From Capronia americana (Eukaryota > Ascomycota > Eurotiomycetes > Chaetothyriales > Herpotrichiellaceae): a stretch of 64,000 bases of DNA. Positions 23,493 through 32,077 of the stretch are shown here, piece by piece (positions within the stretch are counted from its first letter, which is position 1; each line of letters begins with the position of its first letter). The stretch covers positions 1,488,001 through 1,552,000 of the forward strand of contig JADWQD010000011.1 in NCBI GenBank assembly GCA_016110215.1, written 5' to 3'. The translations under genes and the position numbers were made by a program. Under the pieces are notes generated by a model. That model was given only the letters and a program-made list of their open reading frames with translations. It did no database searches and was not told where the DNA came from.

Positions 23493-23945
23493 ATGTCGCT
23501 CAAGGTTTACAAAGCTCGCTTCAACACTATGCCTGACCCTGATATGCCAGGTCGACGATATCACACAGTTCTCTTTGTCTAGAATGCAGACGACGATCAA
23601 GGTACCATCCATCAGGTTACAGGAGATCTTGTTACCGGCATGACTTACGAGGTCAAGAGAGCGCAGAGGCCGGAAGATTCTCAAAGTTTTCACAACAAAG
23701 AATTACTCGGAACGGTGGAATCGTCGCTGTATCCTGCAGTCTTTGATCAAATCTGCCGGCAGCAGCGTCCAACGCCAAAACAGAAGAAATTCAACCTGGC
23801 AACCAGACGGACGGAGCAGACGAAGTCAGATGGCTCTTTCTACGCACCAGGAGAGCACAAACCACCAATGATCAAATGCACCGAGTGGACGGAGCTCCAA
23901 GCAATTCCTGCACTCATCCAAGCTAGCATTCTCAAAACGTCTTGA
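23493..23945 (+). pseudogene. Orphan gene interrupted by one in-frame stop
   Basis: From the ATG at 23493 the frame begins MSLKVYKARFNTMPDPDMPG and reaches RRYHTVLFV, then meets TAG at 23580-23582 (codon 30). The same frame resumes at once with NADDDQGTIHQVTGDLVTGM and runs to a stop at 23945, for 150 codons in all. The join is seamless in sense, so a single nonsense change in a recently intact gene is the simplest reading. It resembles a family of uncharacterised small mould proteins with the YHTVLFV and HQVTGD blocks; I cannot name a function. An alternative is an unusual intron, since TCTTTGTCTAG resembles an acceptor, but that would delete the conserved block. Confidence 0.5.
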
Positions 23946-24461
23946 AGTGAGCTTTGACGCAGTCTGGCGGAATCAAATTTGAGAAGGTAAACCGCGATGG
24001 AAGTCATTTCACGTGCTTAAGCACGTGACTATTTTCATAGATAAACTTTGGAAGCTTTCAGGAAATTGAATGAGATTATTCAGCCAATGCCCTAGTCTCC
24101 ATTGATTTGTGGGCGGTCACATACGAGTATTCCTGTAATTAGGGATACACACGCCTTCTTGCCCATACCACCACAACAAGTACCCCGATGCAGAATTTGC
24201 ATGTCATTGTCTACAGCCGCTAGGTGAAATGCTCGTTCATCGTCTTCCTCAGGGCGGAAATAACCATTTGCACGTGACAATTTCAAGTGTCGGCCCCAAA
24301 CTCCTGGTGTCCCTTCGAAGGTATTTTGACTGCATCTTCTCCCAAGACAATCATCCTCCAGTCCTTCGAACACTCACAACCCTAACAGAACAGGATCTCT
24401 CGATGTCTAGCCAAGACAATTCGCGAACCAACGAAAGCGTCGCTCGAATTTGACAAGACAA
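23946..24461. promoter_or_regulatory. Upstream region of the APH kinase, with a 20-bp palindrome
   Basis: The region holds a perfect 20-bp palindrome at 24009-24028, TCACGTGCTTAAGCACGTGA, containing two CACGTG E-boxes 12 bp apart centre to centre. CACGTG is the core site of fungal bHLH factors of the Pho4/Cbf1/SREBP type. The palindrome lies about 430 bp upstream of the intact APH kinase and 64 bp downstream of the orphan pseudogene. The sequence is certain; use in regulation is a guess. Confidence 0.45.
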
Positions 24462-25358
24462 ATGGACGACGATTTGGAGTTCTGTTTTATCCGAGACTCG
24501 AAAGATCTACCAATCCCGCTACCTTCCTCCAAACAGGTTCGGGAGGCGCCTGACAATATCCAAGAGATCGATGTTGACGCCGGTAGAAGGGTCGTGATCG
24601 TTGGTCCCTACCTCGTCAAATATGGAAAGTATGCGAGTCCCCTCGAGGGCCTCAATTTGCTTTTCCTCGAACAGAACCTCCCCGACATCCCGGCACCAAA
24701 ACTGTACGCCATGTGGCGTGAGGGGAATGAAGTATTCTTGGTCATGGAGTTCTTTGAAGGCGAGACACTCGACAAGCTCTGGAAAACCCTTGGAGACAGA
24801 GACAAAGATACAATCGTCAAGATGCTTCGAAACATATTCAAAACACTTCACAGTCTCCCCACCTCTGGATTCTTCGGCCGCATTACGAAGGGGCCGATTC
24901 CGTATCATCTATTTTGGGATCTAGATAAAGATCCGACAGTGATTGGGCCTTTTGACACAGCTAGCGACATGATTCGTGGACTAGCTAAACGGTCAGGAAT
25001 AAACTCGATCCTCAACGGCGCCAAACCGTCTCTCGCCGAATTTTTTGAGAGAAACCTCGCACCGGCGCTTGAAGATCATTACCCAGTCTTCTGTCACTCA
25101 GATGTACAGCGAAAGAATATTATCGTTCAGAATATATCATCCGCTACCACAGGTGGAGCTGATGATCTGAGGTTAGCTCTTGTGGATTGGGAAGTTGCTG
25201 GCTGGTATCCCAGTTATTGGGAGTACACAATGGCGTTCATTTCATTCAGATGGGATGAAAATGATGATGACTGGCCCGAGAGAGTTGAAGGCTTCCTTCC
25301 GGTAAAGGCGGCGGAAGCCTCGATGTTTAAATTAATACATCAAAACTTGTGGTTTTGA
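24462..25358 (+). CDS. Intact APH-family phosphotransferase
   Basis: This is a single-exon, 298-residue protein starting at the first in-frame ATG. It has the fungal APH/choline-kinase-like kinase fold: a lysine in the N-lobe (YLVKYG), a hinge-like VMEFFEGETL, the catalytic loop HSDVQRKN at about residue 212, and the metal-binding DWEVAGWYP at about 242. The end, KLIHQNLWF, matches the usual C-terminus of the family, so the gene looks complete. Such proteins are abundant in moulds; most lack a known substrate and probably phosphorylate small molecules or alcohols. It is the only apparently working member of the 20-25 kb island, where another APH gene of a different subfamily is broken. Confidence 0.8.
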   Translation: MDDDLEFCFIRDSKDLPIPLPSSKQVREAPDNIQEIDVDAGRRVVIVGPYLVKYGKYASPLEGLNLLFLEQNLPDIPAPKLYAMWREGNEVFLVMEFFEGETLDKLWKTLGDRDKDTIVKMLRNIFKTLHSLPTSGFFGRITKGPIPYHLFWDLDKDPTVIGPFDTASDMIRGLAKRSGINSILNGAKPSLAEFFERNLAPALEDHYPVFCHSDVQRKNIIVQNISSATTGGADDLRLALVDWEVAGWYPSYWEYTMAFISFRWDENDDDWPERVEGFLPVKAAEASMFKLIHQNLWF

Positions 25359-26019
25359 TGGATGAAACCATGATGATTAGCATTGTCGATCCCGTGAGGG
25401 CAGTCTTGTTCTGAACAAGATCGAGCATCAGGGCGGGAACCGAGATTGACCACGATTGAGCCGTACTGTCTGGCAGAGAAGTGGCTGTCTTTGGACGTCG
25501 TAAGATGGACACGAAAGTGAAGATTCCTCCTGAATACATGTCTCAGCCGAATGGCCTCGTGCAGACATCATAACATTTCTGGACAGCAGACCGGCCCGCC
25601 GCTTTCGTCAAATGCTACGCGGTCACTTTCCAGTTCATCGCGAGTTGTCGAGATATCGCACGGCTTCGTCAAGTTCAAGGACGACTCTGCCAAATCGCAA
25701 GTGCAGGACGAGAAATTGGTCTGGCCAATCACAGATTGTTGTTCCAGGGCATCATCATAGGCTCGATCCAAGTGTTGGCATGTCCAAAGGTCTTCCCCCC
25801 TCCGACTTAACCATCCAGCCGCCCACATAAAGACCACATAGATATGCCACACAAGCAATCCTCTGCCTCAAGCACATCCTACCTCAGCATTTCCTTGTGA
25901 CGTCCGTCTAATTGCCTACCTCTCAGCGACGTAAAGCTGGTATTTCCTTGACGCCATGATTTGTCTCCAGATCGACTCGAATTCGATGCTTCGGTAGCGC
26001 GCGCCCACCAGCTTCAGCA
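25359..26019. other. Intergenic
   Basis: This is the 3' region of the APH kinase and promoter of the following plus-strand gene. No feature is recognised. Confidence 0.4.
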
Positions 26020-27978
26020 ATGTCTGCTTCTCTCATGCATGCCCCGCCGGTCGGACTGGGTCTCTCGCCGACAAAGTCGAATCTCACGCAGCAGATCGAA
26101 CAGAGCGAAGGCGAGCGGACCCCGCGATCTTCCAGAACCACAGTGAAGGGCTCCCCGAAACCACGATCACTCTCCGACGCCCCCAAACCTGTGCTCTCTC
26201 CTTCACCTGCTTTTCGAGAACCTTTACGCCATGTATCCAAGGATGACTCGGTCCTTGCTTCTCCTTCGACGCCAACTCGACCCTCCACCCACGGCAGAGG
26301 ACTGTCCCTGCACATGCCATCGAAAGATGCCTCCGGGACCAACGCAGGCCCAACAATACCACGAATACCCCTATCCCCAAAGCTAGACTCGTCATACGTG
26401 TATGGCTCGCCATCCTCCATGGTCCCAAGGAGGTCAAGAGGGCTAGACTACGCAAGAGCATGCACGAACCTGCACCATTCTACGTTGGCAGAGGCATCAC
26501 CTGATGCGTCGCCAATCACTGGGAGAGGCATACAAATACCGCAAAGAAGGAGTGTCGGAAATACCATGCTTGATTCACCGAGCAATCAATCCAACGCACT
26601 ATGGTCATTGCCGAACGACAGGACAAACTTGTCCAGCTCCGTCAGCTCTATCAATATGTTGGGCTCGGATTCGGATTCAGAGTCGAACAACTCTTCAGAC
26701 GACATGGCGATCGATCGCGAAATGGATGAAGCAATATTGACGACTCCTGCAGCGTCGAGACTGAACCCTGGTCCGGTGCCCGGCTGGGTGAACAGCCCAG
26801 GCATGGAGTGGATGAACAACCAGCCATCTCCAGCACAAGCGAGCCTTATGAGCTTCCAGCCGAATCTGATGAGTTTCAGGAGAGCTCGGACGCGGAAGGG
26901 AAAGAGTCACCATAGCTCAAGCAGTGTGAGCATGAACAGCTCCAAACCTTCACCAGGCCCTTTGTCTCCCGGAGTGCTGAAAAGTGTGGAGACCTCGGGA
27001 GGCAGTTACTTTGGGACAGGTTTGACCAAACAACAAGTACAGTCGCGGCGTGAAAGTCTAAGCCTGGGGACAAACGATCTTCATCTATCCGATAGCGAGG
27101 ATAATACCACCTCTCGTGCCAACGCTGGACAGTCTCTTTCAGACATGGACGGACCAAGTAACGAAGACCCCAGGAAGGTCATCCGCAGAGCGGTGACTCG
27201 TAGAGGCAATCTACTCCCCAAAACAAAAGGCTTCGCCCGCATCCGCGCTCAGCTTCTGGAGGAAGCAGCCCCCATCGAAAGCGAAGCGCGCCGCGAGGCT
27301 GAGGTTATTCGCCAAGTGCAGGACAACGACCCGACCATATCACAAGCGACTTCGCCTATCTTACCTACCCACGCTGCAAACAACTTCGCGGTCGAACCGA
27401 TAGAAGAATCGATCGAGGATATGGTCATGGACAGCACCAAAAACCTGCTACCACCTGATAGCTTCAGCCGACAAGCGGAGAGGAACTCTGCCGGGGTTGG
27501 TTTCTGGAACGGCTTCGATGAGCGGTACCGAACTCCACCACCTTCTTTGCTGCCCCGAGAAAGTTCTTCGGTCGTCAGTGACGACCTCCTGGACACCCCT
27601 GGTTCCTTCGATAACCCGGCTCTCAAACACTTCAACCGTTCTAGGTCGAGATCGACCACGCCTCTAGCGCACAACCCTCCTATGGCTGGAGATGTTGCAC
27701 GACGAGTCAACAACAAGCGTCGGAGAGAAGAGGACTTTGACCCATCGTACACCAAACGCCGAGCAGTGTCGCCGGGTATGAGTGTCCAGAGCAGTCCTAT
27801 ATTGCCCCAGAGTCCCGTTCTTACCAGCGACAAAGCATGGTCTAAACTGCCACCGAAGGGAGGGAACGGACATGCCGATCGCAGCAATAGTGGAAGTAGT
27901 CTTAATGGGGCTAAGAAGATTGGTCTTCAAGGCATGACCGAGACGAACGAAGCCATCATGAGCATGAGCATCGACTAA
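26020..27978 (+). CDS. Conserved disordered Ser/Pro-rich protein
   Basis: The single-exon product of 652 residues is mostly low-complexity. It is rich in SP/TP sites, which suggests control by proline-directed kinases. The N-terminus (MSASLMHAPPVGLGLSPTK) and a central basic-acidic helix-like block, VIRRAVTRRGNLLPKTKGFA followed by RIRAQLLEEAAPIESEARRE, look like the conserved core. An acidic Ser-rich patch (SDSDSESNNSSDD) occurs near residue 215 and a KRRREED sequence near the C-terminus could be a nuclear localisation signal. No catalytic domain, signal peptide or membrane segment is visible. I recognise it only as a conserved mould hypothetical; nuclear or cell-cycle regulation is possible but unproven. 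Confidence 0.7.
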   Translation: MSASLMHAPPVGLGLSPTKSNLTQQIEQSEGERTPRSSRTTVKGSPKPRSLSDAPKPVLSPSPAFREPLRHVSKDDSVLASPSTPTRPSTHGRGLSLHMPSKDASGTNAGPTIPRIPLSPKLDSSYVYGSPSSMVPRRSRGLDYARACTNLHHSTLAEASPDASPITGRGIQIPQRRSVGNTMLDSPSNQSNALWSLPNDRTNLSSSVSSINMLGSDSDSESNNSSDDMAIDREMDEAILTTPAASRLNPGPVPGWVNSPGMEWMNNQPSPAQASLMSFQPNLMSFRRARTRKGKSHHSSSSVSMNSSKPSPGPLSPGVLKSVETSGGSYFGTGLTKQQVQSRRESLSLGTNDLHLSDSEDNTTSRANAGQSLSDMDGPSNEDPRKVIRRAVTRRGNLLPKTKGFARIRAQLLEEAAPIESEARREAEVIRQVQDNDPTISQATSPILPTHAANNFAVEPIEESIEDMVMDSTKNLLPPDSFSRQAERNSAGVGFWNGFDERYRTPPPSLLPRESSSVVSDDLLDTPGSFDNPALKHFNRSRSRSTTPLAHNPPMAGDVARRVNNKRRREEDFDPSYTKRRAVSPGMSVQSSPILPQSPVLTSDKAWSKLPPKGGNGHADRSNSGSSLNGAKKIGLQGMTETNEAIMSMSID

Positions 27979-28352
27979 CAGTCTGACCACATTTCTGTCA
28001 ATTCGATAAGCGAGGCGTTTTGGCTGGGTCAAATTGGTGACTGCCACTTCACATGACGATAATGTACACAGTATGAAAACTGATTTCCAAGTGCTCGCAT
28101 GGACCGTATACTGTCCGTGCCCGCAGCCGCATGACTACGTAGTAGCATCCCAGCAACCCTGCGAACGCAACCTGTCCCTGCTGCTTCTCCTTCATAGCCC
28201 ATCGGAAAGCCTTGCCCCGCGTGAGGCTGCGCCGCGCCAGACGACTGGCCAACTGCCACCAGCGCGACCCTTCAACTAGCCCCTCAAACAACAGACCCAT
28301 TGCAGAACCGGTCAACAACAACCATCCTTTGCAACACTCGTAGTCCGGCAAG
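27979..28352. other. Intergenic, promoter of capping protein alpha
   Basis: The stretch is 374 bp between two plus-strand genes. Nothing specific is recognised. Confidence 0.4.
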
Positions 28353-29289
28353 ATGGGATCGACCGGTAATATCACTTCATCATTCATCGAAGAAGCGCCG
28401 CCAGGCGAGATACAAGACGTGGTCAAGGACATCAAGATCCTCACCTCAGACGACGACCCGGCTCTCATCGCGAAACTGAAGCCCGCGTTTGAGAAGTACA
28501 ATGAAGACCAGATGGTCGCAGTGAAACTACCCGGCGCAAGTGACTATGTATGAGCTCCTCCGGTGGCTCCCACCACCGCAGCCGTCCCCCTGTGGCCAGC
28601 TTGCCGAGTTCAGGCTGACACCTCGCCCTCGCCTTCAGGTTCTCATATCCTCGCACAACAAGCTGGCCTCGGGCCAATCGCAATACTACGACAGTGCATC
28701 CTCGACGTCCTTCAGCTTCGATCACACGGTGCAGAAACCCTCCTCGCCACAATCCTACACCCATGAGACACAGCACTCGTCGCTGATTTCCTCGCTGTTA
28801 AAACTCCTCGCCGCACACGTCTCCGAGCACTACCCCCCTACGTCTTCCCCGTCGGCGTATACCGTCTGCGCAACGGCCGATGACTCCAAAGTCGCGATCC
28901 TGATCAGCAGTCTGAAAGCCTCGCCCAAGAACTTCCTCAGCGGCCGGTGGCGGACGAGTTTCCTGTACGATCCCTCCGCGAACACCCTGTCCGGGAACAT
29001 CAGAGTCGACGTGCATTATTACGAAGACGGCAATGTGGCTCTCGCAACGTCCAAATCCTTCTCCAACGTCTCGGTCGAAGGGGGCGGCAGTGCAGACAGT
29101 GTGATTCGCAAACTTGCGGCGATCGAGAAACAATATCAAGAGGAGGTGAATAGGACGATTGTGGGCATGAACGAGACGAGTTTCAAGGCCCTGAGACGGC
29201 AGTTGCCCGTTACGAGGCAGAAGGTCGAGTGGGAGAAGATCCGGGGATATGGCCTAGGAGGGGATTTGAGAGGCGAAGGGAAGAGGTAG
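28353..29289 (+). CDS. CAP1: F-actin capping protein, alpha subunit
   Basis: Exons are 28353-28547 and 28639-29289, with a 91-bp intron (GTATGA..TTCAG) in phase 0, giving 281 residues, the usual length of fungal CapZ alpha. The N-terminus (SSFIEEAPPGEIQDVVKDIK) and the C-terminal half (FLSGRWRTSFLYD, GNIRVDVHYYEDGNVAL, ADSVIRKLAAIEKQYQEEVN, FKALRRQLPVTRQKVEW) carry the family's hallmark blocks. It should form a heterodimer with the beta subunit, bind barbed ends of actin filaments and limit their growth at cortical patches. The short C-terminal tentacle follows the last block. Identification is firm. Confidence 0.92.
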
Positions 29290-30172
29290 GATCGGGGCTC
29301 CTCCCTATTCGGCGGGCTTGCAGAAGGAAGCATTGACTACCTTATGGATGCATGGGAAGCGGAGAGCGTTGACTACGGATGCATGAGAAGCTGATCAGGC
29401 TCAAGGACATCGAATATGCCCGCAAAAGACCGGGATATGATCACAATACTCCGTATCGCTGCTTCATTCGCGACGGCAGCTCTTCTGATGCCTCTGCGTT
29501 CTCGGTCCATCCCTCGAAATGTTAGCACCGCGAACCATGGCCCATTCACCACAACCATCCTCGCATCAGGGGGGCCTAGAGTCGAGAAAAGAAATTGAAG
29601 ACCACGGCTACAGTAGTTTGCCGAAGAACCTCGTCACGATGTTCGCTGAGTTCCTGTCGAAGTACTCCGTACCTACTATGTAACTGTCCCCCTTGTTGAG
29701 TTTTTGGTAGGCCCTCTCTCTTGACCTTTGAAGAAACCGAGTGCCGGCCACAGCGAGTCCAAATGATCTTAAAAAATGTTGATTCGTCGCCATCGCAGAA
29801 ATTTGCCCGATCGTTGATCGCCGTGACGCAAAGCCCGCCCGCGCGACACGACTATTACTATACCGAGTATGAGTTGTTCATTGACTCCGTATATTTTGTT
29901 CATGTGCCTCCTCCTCAAGAGGTTGGGAGGTTTCCGATGCGAAAGAAATCGATCGTTGAGCGCTGTACCTTGTATAGGTTGTACTGTACAGTACGAGGTA
30001 CCGCGACGAGTATGTATGTATGCCTGAGCTGACCTGAGCTGAGCTGTCCTTCGCTTCATACCATCAGCATGCGTGCCCGTGCTGACCTGTCCTTCGCTTC
30101 ATACCATCAGCATGCACATATGCCCGTGCTGTCCTTCGTCTCATACCCGAGTTGCAACCGGCTCTGGGCAGG
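29290..30172. other. Intergenic between convergent genes
   Basis: Small open frames (for example 29416-29598) are not convincing. The right part carries a 43-bp tandem repeat (listed separately). Probable 3' UTRs of the capping protein and glutathione transferase genes flank it. Confidence 0.4.
30044..30147. repeat. 43-bp tandem repeat, about 2.4 copies
   Basis: The unit starts CTGTCCTTCGCTTCATACCA and includes TCAGCATGC. Copy 1 is 30044-30086 and copy 2 is 30087-30128. A partial third copy begins at 30129. The two full copies are almost identical over the first 29 bases and then differ slightly. It lies just beyond the stop codon of the glutathione transferase gene. Confidence 0.85.
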
Positions 30173-31174
30173 TCATGGTAAACCCCTCCCTGCTCTCGTG
30201 GCCTGGCCGACTTGGCTTTGGGTTTGGTCCTCTGCATATCTTTTGTAGGCATCGATATACTGTTCCCTATCGCTCAGCGTGTCCAGCACGCTCTCCCGCT
30301 CTCCCACTGCTTTGGCCCATTTTCTCCATCTGTTCCAGACTTCCTCGTCCTCGCCACCTTGGCCGGGTTCGGGAATGCCCACGCCTCCTTTATACACATC
30401 GAATAAAAACATCCTGCACAGCCACGGCGCGAGCATCACATCCACCATGCTGAACCGGTCGCCCAGGAAGAACGGGCCGCCGTGCGCATCAAGTGCCCTC
30501 ACAAACGTCTTAATATGCCCGAGAAACTCCTCCCGTGCCTCTTCCAACGAGTAGGCCTTGCCCTCCGTATGCTGCATGAAGCGGTAAAACGCCGGGATGA
30601 TCCGCGTGGAGATGTGATCGATCCAGATCCGACACTTGGCCCGCAGATACGCGTCCTCCTTGCCTCGCGGCAGGAGGTCGTGCCCGTGCTGCGCCGCGTC
30701 ATCGTACACCTCGTCCAAGTACTCGCAGATGACTTGGCTTTCGTAGAGCGGCTTCTGCTCCTTGCCCTGGTCGTCCACCGGGACGGCTAGCGTGGGCACC
30801 AACCCGCGCGGGTTGAGCTTCAGAAAGTCCGGATCCTTGTGGTACGGGTTGATCTCGAAGTATTGGTGGGGGATGCGCTTCTCGTGCAGCGTGATCCACG
30901 AGCGTTGCACGAAGGGGCAGAACCACCCTCCATACAGGATCAGAGGATGCGGAGAGGCATGGGAGGCCGCGAATTTGGCCGCCCGGCCCGAGGTGTGTTT
31001 GTGGAGGGAGGTGTCGACGCTGCCCATTTTGCGGGAGGAGGAGAACAGACGTGGACGTGGACGTGGACGTGGGCGAGGGGAAGGGGGGTGGTGTTGCACG
31101 AGAAGAGATGTAACTTGGAGATGGTGGGTTCTGGCAATGTTTGAGCGAAGGAGGGATGGAAACAGGGAAGTCAT
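30173..31174 (-). CDS. Omega-like glutathione S-transferase
   Basis: This is an intronless gene; from the ATG at 31174 the product has 333 residues. The thioredoxin-like domain holds the motif GGWFCPFVQR with a catalytic cysteine (omega-class CPF type), then NPRGLVPTLAVP with the cis-proline and the ESQVICEYLDEVY segment that contacts the gamma-glutamyl part of glutathione. A helical C-terminal domain follows. The first 49 residues are Arg/Ser/His/Pro-rich without acidic residues (ending RLFSSSRK) and resemble a mitochondrial presequence. A second ATG at 31027 (MGSVDT) would give a cytosolic form of 284 residues. Omega enzymes perform thiol transfer and reduce dehydroascorbate or glutathione conjugates. 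Confidence 0.82.
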   Translation of the reverse strand: MTSLFPSLLRSNIARTHHLQVTSLLVQHHPPSPRPRPRPRPRLFSSSRKMGSVDTSLHKHTSGRAAKFAASHASPHPLILYGGWFCPFVQRSWITLHEKRIPHQYFEINPYHKDPDFLKLNPRGLVPTLAVPVDDQGKEQKPLYESQVICEYLDEVYDDAAQHGHDLLPRGKEDAYLRAKCRIWIDHISTRIIPAFYRFMQHTEGKAYSLEEAREEFLGHIKTFVRALDAHGGPFFLGDRFSMVDVMLAPWLCRMFLFDVYKGGVGIPEPGQGGEDEEVWNRWRKWAKAVGERESVLDTLSDREQYIDAYKRYAEDQTQSQVGQATRAGRGLP

Positions 31175-32077
31175 GCCATGGAAACTGTGACAGTACAAGT
31201 ACACGATGGTCTGGAAGAAAACACGACAGTAGAACGTCCCTGATGGATTGTGCTGTGCATGTTGTAATGGTGAGCAATGCACTCTGAATCTGAGACGGAA
31301 CGACGATGACGTCGAGGTTCGTGGTCGGCGATGTCGGCACCATCGGCGAGGGAGCCCTTACATAAGCGCCTTTTCTGGAGAACGATGATCGCCTCCATCA
31401 TTCACTTACTTGTACTCGTACTCCAGGCCATTAGCAGGTGTCAACATTGTCACCATGGTGCTTGGAGGGTGCTCATTGTCACTGTGCAGTCAGCGACCCA
31501 AGAAGGCATACTGGACTCGTACAAAAATGACAGCACGGATCCATGGTATTGACCGCAGGTGAGCAAGGGGCGCAGTAGGAAATTCCTGCTGGACAGGTAC
31601 TGTTCCCAGTAGATGTGATGAAGCCGAGTCCTCAATCGCCGTGCTGCTTCAAAGGAATCGCTTGAAGGAGAATACGGCTGAGCCGAGTCAGCTGGGCGCA
31701 GCCATACTGAAGATCCTCGAATGTTCTTTTGCTAGATGCGGCGGTTCTAGAATAGTAAGGAACAGATACCATGGCGGGTACTACTCGTAAAGGCCAGGCT
31801 GGCATTCAGCCAGGGGCAAAAATAGGGAGTGAAAAGGCCACCTATAACATGCTGCCAAGCGCTCCCTAGGCTCCGAGTCGACGGTTTTGGGGGTCCCCCG
31901 TTTTTGCGGCTTTCGAGTGCCTTCCGCCAGTGAAGATCGTGGAAAAGGACAGCGTATCGATAACTGCGGCTTTGGCTCCTGGCAATAAATATTTCCTCCA
32001 CCATTGCGGTCGCTCCTCGATCTCTTCCCTTTCCATTACAGACCCTCTCACTGTCTCGTTCCTTTCTTACAGACACC
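31175..32077. promoter_or_regulatory. Divergent promoter region, GST and BiP
   Basis: The region lies between the starts of the minus-strand glutathione transferase and the plus-strand BiP gene. About 330 bp upstream of BiP is a TTCTAGAA core (31745-31752), which matches an inverted pair of heat-shock-element units. An 11-base GGGGGTCCCCC palindrome lies at 31889-31899. A pyrimidine-rich leader (about 31990-32075) precedes the ATG. Hsp70 genes are often heat-shock and unfolded-protein-response targets, so the HSE-like core is plausible. I found no perfect UPRE. Confidence 0.4.

Noticed and set aside
29416..29598. 60-codon plus-strand frame after capping protein alpha
   Set aside because: No motif and no conservation evidence; likely part of a 3' UTR.
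31889..31899. GGGGGTCCCCC palindrome as a BiP control element
   Set aside because: No known fungal factor matches it, so it is mentioned only as a sequence feature.
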